A stretch of 7,520 bases of DNA. Source: Desulfobacteraceae bacterium. GTDB lineage: Bacteria > Desulfobacterota > Desulfobacteria > Desulfobacterales > SURF-7. A program made the translations under genes and the position numbers. The stretch is taken from contig JAUXBD010000058.1 of NCBI GenBank assembly GCA_030619585.1, positions 1 through 7,520 on the forward strand. Reading direction: 5' to 3'. Below the pieces are notes generated by a model. That model was not told the origin of the DNA. It was given only the letters and a program-made list of their open reading frames with translations, and searched no databases. This document shows, piece by piece, positions 1-4,762 of this stretch (within the stretch, counting starts at the first letter, position 1; every line of letters begins with the position of its first letter).

Positions 1-1079
1 AGATCGCGAAAATTACCAGCATATTCTATGGCCACTTCTTTTATGGGCCCTCTTATAAGCTGTGCCTGGAGACATCCCATCCTGTCGCCAAGGGACAGGT
101 ACGGACCGAGTTGTTTTAGGAGTTCACCTGTAACTGAAGGCATATTTACAGCATTGATAACCGTGTCGTTTTTCAAATATTCGATTATCTGCTCTGCCAC
201 TGCCAGGGCAACATTTGTCTGGGCCTCTTTTGTGGATGCTCCAAGGTGCGGCGTACATATAACTCTGTCAAGTTTAAAGAGCGGAGATTCTCCCGGAGGT
301 TCGGTAGCAAAAACATCCAGGGCGGCTCCTGCGACTTTTCCGGATTTAACAGCATCATACAAGTCACCCTCGTCAACAATACCGCCTCGTGCGCAATTAA
401 TTATCATAACACCGTCCTTCATCTGATCAAAAGCTTCTCTGTTCAGAAGGCCGGTTGTCTGTTTTATCTTGGGCACATGCACAGTTATATAATCTGCCTG
501 TTTATAAAGCTCCTCTAAGGTGACGTACTCGAAACCGTCTTTTTCTATCTTTTCCGGAGTAACATTCGGGTCGTAAACAATCACCCTCATCTTTAGTCCC
601 CGGGCACGGTCTGCTGCAATGGATCCTATATTTCCATAACCTATAACTCCATAAGCTTTACGATACACCTCTCTTCCCTGCAGTTGTTTTTTGTCCCAAC
701 GGCCTAACTTTAACGAGGATGTCCCCTGGGGTATATTTCTGGTAAGGGCCATCATCATGGATATTGCATGCTCGGCAGTTGTCACCACATTGCCGCCAGG
801 CGTGTTCATGACCGCAACACCGCGCTCTGTGGCAGCGGGTATATCCACATTGTCAAGGCCTATCCCAGCTCTTCCCACCACTTTCAGATTTGTTGCAGCC
901 TCAAGTAGATCCTGAGTCACTTTTGTTGCGCTGCGGATTACAAGGGCATCATAATCGCCAATAATGTCTTTAAGCTCTTCAGGGGAGAGACCTGTCTTAA
1001 CATCCACATCAATTCCTTCTTCATCTAAAAACTTTTTAACACCCACTTCACCAAGATTGTCACTGATCAAAACTTTCAT
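1..1079 (-). CDS. serA: D-3-phosphoglycerate dehydrogenase (partial, 3' end outside window)
   Basis: The product oxidises 3-phosphoglycerate to 3-phosphohydroxypyruvate with NAD+, the first step of serine synthesis in the cytosol. I read 359 codons from ATG at 1079. AAGGA at 1086-1090, six bases upstream, supports this start. The NAD-binding glycine motif GYGNIG is at residues 147-152, followed by an acidic D170 at the end of the next strand. The catalytic trio of the D-2-hydroxyacid dehydrogenase family is visible: R231 (NCARGG), E260 (ATEPP) and H278 (TPHLG). From about residue 315 the sequence passes into what looks like the intervening (ASB) domain of long-form SerA, so about 165 residues including a terminal ACT domain are probably missing past the edge. 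The segment before the glycine motif reads VYRKAYGVIG where the family usually has a GKTLGIIG-like stretch, a mild deviation. The gene sits behind the terminator of the metF operon and appears to have its own promoter. Confidence 0.96.
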   Translation of the reverse strand, partial: MKVLISDNLGEVGVKKFLDEEGIDVDVKTGLSPEELKDIIGDYDALVIRSATKVTQDLLEAATNLKVVGRAGIGLDNVDIPAATERGVAVMNTPGGNVVTTAEHAISMMMALTRNIPQGTSSLKLGRWDKKQLQGREVYRKAYGVIGYGNIGSIAADRARGLKMRVIVYDPNVTPEKIEKDGFEYVTLEELYKQADYITVHVPKIKQTTGLLNREAFDQMKDGVMIINCARGGIVDEGDLYDAVKSGKVAGAALDVFATEPPGESPLFKLDRVICTPHLGASTKEAQTNVALAVAEQIIEYLKNDTVINAVNMPSVTGELLKQLGPYLSLGDRMGCLQAQLIRGPIKEVAIEYAGNFRD

Positions 1080-1085
1080 ATTCTT

Positions 1086-1090
1086 TCCTT
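1086..1090 (-). promoter_or_regulatory. Ribosome binding site of serA
   Basis: AAGGA on the minus strand lies six bases before the ATG at 1079. It fixes the start of serA. Confidence 0.75.
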
Positions 1091-1116
1091 GAAATCAACA
1101 AGTCCATGAACAACAA

Positions 1117-1152
1117 GTGGCTTATTTTACTAATAATATTTAAACAAGCCAC
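1117..1152 (-). other. Possible leader hairpin upstream of serA
   Basis: GTGGCTT at 1146-1152 (read on the minus strand) is complementary to AAGCCAC at 1117-1123. This gives a 7-bp arm that can extend by about three A-T pairs after one mismatch, around an AT-rich loop. It would lie in the serA 5' untranslated region, between the proposed promoter and the ribosome binding site. I see no match to a riboswitch I know. It may be chance in AT-rich DNA. Confidence 0.3.
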
Positions 1153-1175
1153 AAACATACTCAAAAAGATTTTGA

Positions 1176-1204
1176 AGTATAAATAATCTGCTAAAAAACC
1201 GCAA
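1176..1204 (-). promoter_or_regulatory. Candidate sigma-70 promoter of serA
   Basis: On the minus strand a -35-like TTGCGG (1199-1204) and a -10-like TATACT (1176-1181; five of six consensus bases) are separated by exactly 17 bases. It lies downstream of the metF-operon terminator and about 100 bases before the serA ATG, where a promoter is needed. The -35 box matches only three of six positions. Confidence 0.5.
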
Positions 1205-1250
1205 GCACTTAATTTATATCGGATAAAAAGATTGTAATGGCAAAAAATAG

Positions 1251-1279
1251 AAAACCCGGCTTTTTAAAAACCGGGTTTT
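1251..1279 (-). terminator. Rho-independent terminator after metF
   Basis: AAAACCCGG (1251-1259) and CCGGGTTTT (1271-1279) form a 9-bp stem around an 11-base loop that is itself T5A5. On the minus strand the G+C part is followed by TTTT, C, TA and then six T residues, a good U tract. It lies about 45 bases after the metF stop codon and separates the five-gene operon from serA. The plus-strand arm also ends in five T residues, so it could act in both directions. Confidence 0.85.
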
Positions 1280-1323
1280 TGTATGAATCTTTTTACCTGA
1301 ATAAAATATATTTCGGTATGAGA

Positions 1324-2250
1324 CTACTCGACTTTCGGACGCGGTAAAACTTTTGCTCTTTCCGCGATCTCAGGGACCTTGTGCTCCCATTCAATGGCCA
1401 TTAGGTGAACACCTGCCACACCCTTCATCTCCTTGAACTCTTCTATCTGCTCACAGGCAATTTTTATCCCTTCATCAGCGACTTTACCCTTGCCCGCGCC
1501 CCTGAGACGTTTAATAAGGTCATCAGGAACATCCATTCCCGGCACTTTTGCCTGCATGTATTTGGCCATACCTACGCTTTTCATGGGAGTAACGCCTGCC
1601 AGAAGATATACTTTCTCCAGTAGCCCCATATCATTTGCCTGTTTCACGAATTCACGGAAAATATCCATATTGTAAATGCACTGGGTCTGTACAAAATCGA
1701 CCCCGGCTTCAATCTTCTTGGCAAGACGATGAGCTCTCCACTCAAGAGGCTCTGCAAAAGGGTTTGATGCCGCTCCGATAAACATCTTCGGAGGTTCATG
1801 TATAACCGCCCCGCCCTGAAACTTGCCTTCGTCACGCATGTTTTTAATCACGGAGATAAGCTGCATGGAATCTATATCAAATACACCCTTGGCCTGTGGA
1901 TGGTCGCCAAACTGCTGATGGTCGCCTGACAGACAGAGAACATTTTTTATGCCGTGTGCGTACGCGCCCATGATATCGCTCTGCATAGCAAGGCGGTTGC
2001 GGTCGCGGCAAACCATCTGGAAGTTCGGTTCTAGACCTTCCTGTACAAGTATAATAGACGCCGCCCAACTCGCCATGCGCACCATGGCGGTCTGGTTATC
2101 AGTAATGTTTACTGAATCAACATTCCCTTTCAGGAACTGGGCTTTTTTCTACACCTCCCCCACGTCAGTTCCCCGGGGAGGTCCCAATTCGCCCGTAAAA
2201 GCAAAATGCCCTGCTGTTAATATTTTTTCAAGATTGCTTCCTGATTTCAT
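1324..2250 (-). CDS. metF: Methylenetetrahydrofolate reductase MetF, interrupted by an in-frame amber codon
   Basis: MetF interconverts 5,10-methylene-THF and 5-methyl-THF on FAD, in the methyl branch of the Wood-Ljungdahl pathway and in methionine synthesis. Starting at ATG 2250 (AGAGG at 2261-2265, ten bases upstream) the frame runs 308 codons, the usual MetF length, to TAG at 1324-1326. Codon 34 (2149-2151) is also TAG. Family landmarks lie in the same frame on both sides: E21 in TGELGPP (counterpart of the catalytic Glu of E. coli FEFFPP), the amber at 34, VNITDNQTA at 47-55, D110 in CLSGD, and Q190 in the TQ motif. Without readthrough the product is a 33-residue peptide. A restart at Met56 (2085) would lack the catalytic Glu and has no ribosome binding site in front. 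It is the last gene of the operon, 47 bases after the Fe-S gene. It could be functional through UAG readthrough, a recent pseudogene, or a base-call error. Confidence 0.9.
2149..2151 (-). other. In-frame amber (TAG) codon inside metF
   Basis: The minus-strand codons read GTG TAG AAA AAA GCC. The residues before (GTDVGEV) and after (KKAQFLKG) look like a continuous MetF first helix, where homologues normally carry a charged residue. A single-base change from AAG (Lys) or GAG (Glu) would produce it. There is no frame change across the site. Confidence 0.9.
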
Positions 2251-2297
2251 ATTAATAAATCCTCTTTATTATGATAAGAGTTCTCTTAATTGCTATG

Positions 2298-2678
2298 CTA
2301 ATCCTCAAACGTAGGATAAACACCCTGCTCACGGCAGATACTTCTCGCAAAAGCAATCATATCCGGAATATCGATCCCGAACGGACAATAGCACCTTGTG
2401 CAGAGTACACAGTCCTTCCAGACAATTTCACGGATTTTTTCAAGCGCCGCCCTGTCAACCTTTCCTCTTCTTTTGTATATACGGCCGATAGAGTTGATAA
2501 ACTTGTATGACGGCATGTATTTCGGGTCTTTATTGTTATTATTGAAAAGAAAACAGCTGTCCGCGCAAAGAGTACAGCGTGCGCATACACTGAGTGACAT
2601 CTTCATCTTTGCTTTGCGCTGTTTCAGCCTTTTTTTAATTTTAACCGTGTCAATTTCTACTATTTTCTGCTCATTCAT
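2298..2678 (-). CDS. HdrC-like ferredoxin-type protein with two Fe-S cluster motifs
   Basis: A 126-residue soluble protein predicted to carry two [4Fe-4S] clusters and pass electrons between its membrane and cytosolic partners. The first motif is C32-x2-C35-x2-C38-x3-C42, the canonical spacing. The second is C90-x2-C93-x2-C96-x1-C98 followed by Pro, two residues shorter than the usual CxxCxxCxxxCP. Between them are a basic segment and a helix as in the HdrC/GlpC-type dicluster fold, and PFGIDIPDMI after the second motif is typical of that group. An extra C115 could also serve as a ligand. There is no signal peptide, and the N-terminus is Lys-rich. The start ATG at 2678 has GGAG (2685-2688) six bases upstream. 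The gap to the membrane gene is 15 bases. The stop is TAG, with an in-frame TAA four codons on. The partner assignment is inference from the operon. Confidence 0.88.
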   Translation of the reverse strand: MNEQKIVEIDTVKIKKRLKQRKAKMKMSLSVCARCTLCADSCFLFNNNNKDPKYMPSYKFINSIGRIYKRRGKVDRAALEKIREIVWKDCVLCTRCYCPFGIDIPDMIAFARSICREQGVYPTFED

Positions 2679-2693
2679 ATCTATCTCCGAAAA

Positions 2694-3389
2694 TTACCAG
2701 GTTCTGCTCCCTTTCCCAATTGTATGCTGGGTTACTAATACAAAACGGCCAAAGAAGAAAAACACCATATGGAATATTTTTGTAAACGGCGCTGCCGCAA
2801 GCATGAGCTCACCTGAAAGCATATGCAATATTATCATAGTCTTATAATCAAACACCTGATAATAGGATAGAAATCCCGTTAAAAATGGGGCCACTGTGAT
2901 ACACCAGATTATGTAATCATAAACAGAAGATATCGCCCTGACCCGAGCAATGAATATCCTGCGAAGCAGAAAAAAAAGCCCGCATACCAGGAAAACGATT
3001 GTCATATAGTCTGTGACTTTTTCCGGAAAGGAGCAGAGGCTGAAACCGACAGCCTCATCAAGCATGATATTGTGAGCTAATAGAAATATCGGTGCTATAA
3101 ACAGTATCACATGGAAAACAGTGCTCACTGAAATCATAACAGGATGTGCCCCGAACACCGTAAATTTCCATTTCGGGATCAAGGGGGCGGACTTGTCAGT
3201 ATCCCCATCAGGAGCCTTTTTCTTTGGAAGAGAAACGGGCCAGGCGTTTTTCTTCTTTCTGGTAAAAGAAAACAACTTTACTGTCCTGTATATCGTACCG
3301 AGTATCAGTATGAGAAATGAAATCCAAACCAGGGGCCCCCGGGCAAGGTCATATAACAAATCTGAAGTAATCAAGTTTAATATTTCCAT
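2694..3389 (-). CDS. NarI/TmcC-like membrane cytochrome b subunit
   Basis: A 231-residue integral membrane protein with five predicted helices (about 16-37, 82-107, 127-147, 157-177, 185-214). The Lys/Arg-rich loops at 44-58 and 143-151 put the N-terminus outside and the C-terminus inside, the NarI topology. Histidines suited to two b haems are H82 and H93 in helix 2, and H189 and H207 in helix 5. The 18-residue spacing of the last pair equals that of the E. coli NarI ligands H187/H205, and the helix-2 pair is close to H56/H66. H106 and H222 are additional. Members of this family (NarI, DsrM, HdrE, TmcC) connect quinone or periplasmic cytochromes to cytoplasmic Fe-S subunits. Here it lies between MetV and the HdrC-like gene. 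The start ATG 3389 is 13 bases after the metV stop, and AGGA of the ribosome site overlaps that stop. Haem binding is inferred. Confidence 0.87.
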   Translation of the reverse strand: MEILNLITSDLLYDLARGPLVWISFLILILGTIYRTVKLFSFTRKKKNAWPVSLPKKKAPDGDTDKSAPLIPKWKFTVFGAHPVMISVSTVFHVILFIAPIFLLAHNIMLDEAVGFSLCSFPEKVTDYMTIVFLVCGLFFLLRRIFIARVRAISSVYDYIIWCITVAPFLTGFLSYYQVFDYKTMIILHMLSGELMLAAAPFTKIFHMVFFFFGRFVLVTQHTIGKGSRTW

Positions 3390-3402
3390 AAATGAGTTAA
3401 TC

Positions 3403-4071
3403 CTACGTGTACCGTTTCATGTAGGGTTCCTGGATTATTGTTCTCTGAGTCTGATTTTTCCACTCCATCGGCTCCTTGATTTTAAGGATATCATCAAGCC
3501 TGTTCTGCCCCTTGAGCCTTTCATAGATATCCTGCCACGCGCATGAGATATCATTGCTGATTTCACATTTTCCTTTATTTGTACCCCCGCAGGGTCCGTT
3601 AAAAAGACCCTTCGCACACCGGGTTACCGGACAAATTCCGCCTGTATATCCGAGCACGCACTCACCGCAGGCTCGGCACTTTTCCTCATAAATTCCGATT
3701 TCTCTGTCAATACCGATAGCAACAGTGTTGATCGCGGGAAAAACAGGTTTCCCTGGAAACTTTTCCGCAAGATACTGCACGCCTGCACCGCATGCCATGG
3801 ACATAAGGCAGTCATATCCGCCGGCAATATCATCCAACTCGTCAAGGTACTGCATGTTGCACTGGCGCTCAACAGTAAAACCTTCAATCTTCTTTGAAAT
3901 ATTGTTCTGCTTATATATGGACTCAAGTTCTGCGTTCAGCAGGTTCACCTCTTTCTGCCCGCCGGCCAGGCATACAGAGACACATCCTCCACAGCCGATG
4001 TTTAAAACATTGCTGTATTTTTCCAGGGCCCCGGTTATTTCGTCTATAGGTTTTCTCTGTCCTTTAACCAC
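3403..4071 (-). CDS. metV: MetV, methylenetetrahydrofolate reductase zinc/Fe-S partner subunit
   Basis: The 222-residue product belongs to the MetV / MTHFR C-terminal-domain family, which pairs with MetF in acetogens and related anaerobes. An N-terminal cysteine cluster C27-x2-C30-x3-C34 lies in GCGGCVSVCLAGGQKEV, with further C71, C88 and C94. The C-terminal half holds C132, C135, C138, C147 and C152, then the family signature LFNGPCGG (C161) and GKCE (C169), and C177. These cysteines can hold zinc and Fe-S clusters that feed electrons to MetF. I chose the GTG start at 4071 because AGGAGG (4077-4082) lies five bases upstream. It follows the cytochrome gene by 21 bases. metV is usually adjacent to metF, but here two electron-transfer genes separate them, which suggests one complex. 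The stop is TAG followed by GAT TAA. Confidence 0.93.
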   Translation of the reverse strand: MVKGQRKPIDEITGALEKYSNVLNIGCGGCVSVCLAGGQKEVNLLNAELESIYKQNNISKKIEGFTVERQCNMQYLDELDDIAGGYDCLMSMACGAGVQYLAEKFPGKPVFPAINTVAIGIDREIGIYEEKCRACGECVLGYTGGICPVTRCAKGLFNGPCGGTNKGKCEISNDISCAWQDIYERLKGQNRLDDILKIKEPMEWKNQTQRTIIQEPYMKRYT

Positions 4072-4076
4072 TTGAA

Positions 4077-4082
4077 CCTCCT
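4077..4082 (-). promoter_or_regulatory. Strong ribosome binding site deciding the GTG start of metV
   Basis: AGGAGG on the minus strand lies five bases before GTG 4071. It is the strongest Shine-Dalgarno sequence in the operon, and it makes GTG rather than a later codon the start. Confidence 0.8.
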
Positions 4083-4092
4083 AAATAAGGTA

Positions 4093-4551
4093 TTATTCTT
4101 CTAATTTCTTCAGCCTGATATGGCACTCCCCACAAAGACAGGGGCCGGTCTTCTCTTTTTCCTTCCTCATCTTGTCATGGCACCCGATACACTGACGGTG
4201 ATAGGCCTGCTGAAAATCCAGTGAAGCACTTGAATCGTGGCATGAAGCGCATTCGGTATCTGCCTCCCCGTCTTCAAGCTCACCTTCATCCAGCACATTT
4301 TCACCGTCTTCATATATGTGGTGACAGTCAAGGCAGTCTACGGAATCCATGTGCGTATCATGATATTCATCCAGAAACATTACATCAGGTCTCTGTAAAT
4401 CCTTTGAATCATCATCTTCAGCATAAAGGTTTGAGGATGTGAAGAAAAAGGCGGCTAAAATTATGACCAGGCGTATAGGAAGGTGACCACTGGTTTTCAT
4501 AATATTATGAAGTCGAATCATTTTTTTTAAAATACTCCCGTTAAATACCAT
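4093..4551 (-). CDS. Periplasmic tetrahaem class III cytochrome c3
   Basis: This protein carries four c-type haems and should shuttle electrons in the periplasm. The four CxxCH sites, counted from ATG 4551, are at 73-77, 101-105, 121-125 and 140-144. The four extra histidines needed for bis-His ligation are H64, H67, H78 (CHH) and H118, the full c3 set. A signal peptide has a hydrophobic core around residues 28-40 and a likely cut after NLYA (44), leaving about 108 residues, the usual c3 size. The start is uncertain. ATG 4551 gives a long leader. ATG 4521 has GGGAG about 12 bases upstream. ATG 4500 gives the most typical signal peptide but has no ribosome site. The stretch between haems 1 and 2 is strongly acidic (about 81-100), recalling the acidic, membrane-associated type II c3 (TmcA) rather than basic type I. 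It is the first gene of the operon. Confidence 0.93.
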   Translation of the reverse strand: MVFNGSILKKMIRLHNIMKTSGHLPIRLVIILAAFFFTSSNLYAEDDDSKDLQRPDVMFLDEYHDTHMDSVDCLDCHHIYEDGENVLDEGELEDGEADTECASCHDSSASLDFQQAYHRQCIGCHDKMRKEKEKTGPCLCGECHIRLKKLEE

Positions 4552-4564
4552 TTATTATCTTTTG

Positions 4565-4602
4565 AGCCAGATATCTTTTAAGCCGGATATGTAGCCCAAT
4601 AT
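4565..4602 (-). repeat. Three 10-base direct repeats upstream of the cytochrome/metV/metF operon
   Basis: On the minus strand ATATTGGGCT (4593-4602), ATATCCGGCT (4581-4590) and ATATCTGGCT (4565-4574) share the pattern ATATYNGGCT. Start-to-start distances are 12 and 16 bases. They lie just in front of the first gene of the operon. Spaced direct repeats of this kind are typical of regulator-binding sites, but no regulator is identified. Their position could be promoter or early leader. Confidence 0.5.
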
Positions 4603-4662
4603 TATGGTTTTCCGAATTAAAACCAAAGAGCTTTTTTGTCATAACAGGGTAATAGGTGTCAA
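4601..4662 (-). promoter_or_regulatory. Weak candidate promoter region of the cytochrome/met operon
   Basis: A perfect TTGACA is present at 4657-4662 on the minus strand, but no good -10 box lies at 16-18 bases; the nearest, TATGAC, is only 14 bases away. Further on, CATAAT (4601-4606) could be a -10 element with a poor -35. A promoter is expected here because the gap is long and the direct repeats follow. The exact site is not clear. Confidence 0.3.
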
Positions 4663-4706
4663 GAAAAATTATATTTAAATGATGACATATATGCGCACAA
4701 TCATTC

Positions 4707-4729
4707 GAAGGTATTTGAGCAAATCCTTC
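4707..4729 (-). other. Bulged hairpin downstream of the REC-PAS kinase gene
   Basis: GAAGG (4707-4711) plus ATTTG (4713-4717) pair with CAAAT (4720-4724) plus CCTTC (4725-4729), with T4712 bulged. In practice this is a nine- to ten-bp stem with a tiny loop. It begins about 34 bases after the kinase stop codon. No T run follows on either strand, so it is not a standard intrinsic terminator. It could stabilise the 3' end, aid Rho-dependent ending, or be a binding palindrome. Confidence 0.4.
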
Positions 4730-4762
4730 ATACGGCAACCATTATACGGGATCGAGATTTTT

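Larger units (their letters stand above)
4552..4762. other. Non-coding gap between kinase and cytochrome/met operons
   Basis: This 211-base AT-rich stretch holds a bulged hairpin near the kinase end, a TTGACA box (4657-4662) and the triple direct repeat next to the cytochrome gene. A possible -10-like CATAAT lies at 4601-4606. I see no credible gene in it and no U-tract terminator after the kinase gene. Confidence 0.7.

Noticed and set aside
28..426. Plus-strand open frame opposite serA
   Set aside because: It is antisense to a well-conserved enzyme gene, has no recognisable domain, and its residues follow from the minus-strand codons.
1324..2085. metF starting at the internal ATG 2085 as a normal 253-residue protein
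   Set aside because: There is no ribosome binding site in front of it. The upstream codons in the same frame clearly encode the MetF N-terminus with the catalytic Glu, behind a proper start at 2250.
2149..2151. Selenocysteine recoding
   Set aside because: The codon is TAG, not TGA, and no SECIS-like hairpin is evident just downstream.
2143..2157. Frameshift in metF
   Set aside because: The reading frame is the same on both sides of the TAG. A frameshift is not needed to join the two halves.
2251..2297. Riboswitch or separate promoter in front of metF
   Set aside because: The gap is only 47 bases and holds the ribosome site. It is too short for a SAM riboswitch, and metF appears to be co-transcribed.
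1949..2314. Plus-strand open frame opposite the metF N-terminus and the Fe-S gene end
   Set aside because: It is antisense to conserved coding sequence, with no domain and no ribosome site. It is a shadow of metF.
4541..4738. A 65-codon minus-strand frame with a CAHICHH stretch resembling a haem site
   Set aside because: It starts at TTG without a ribosome site, overlaps the cytochrome start, has no CxxCH and no signal peptide, and covers the repeat region. Judged spurious.
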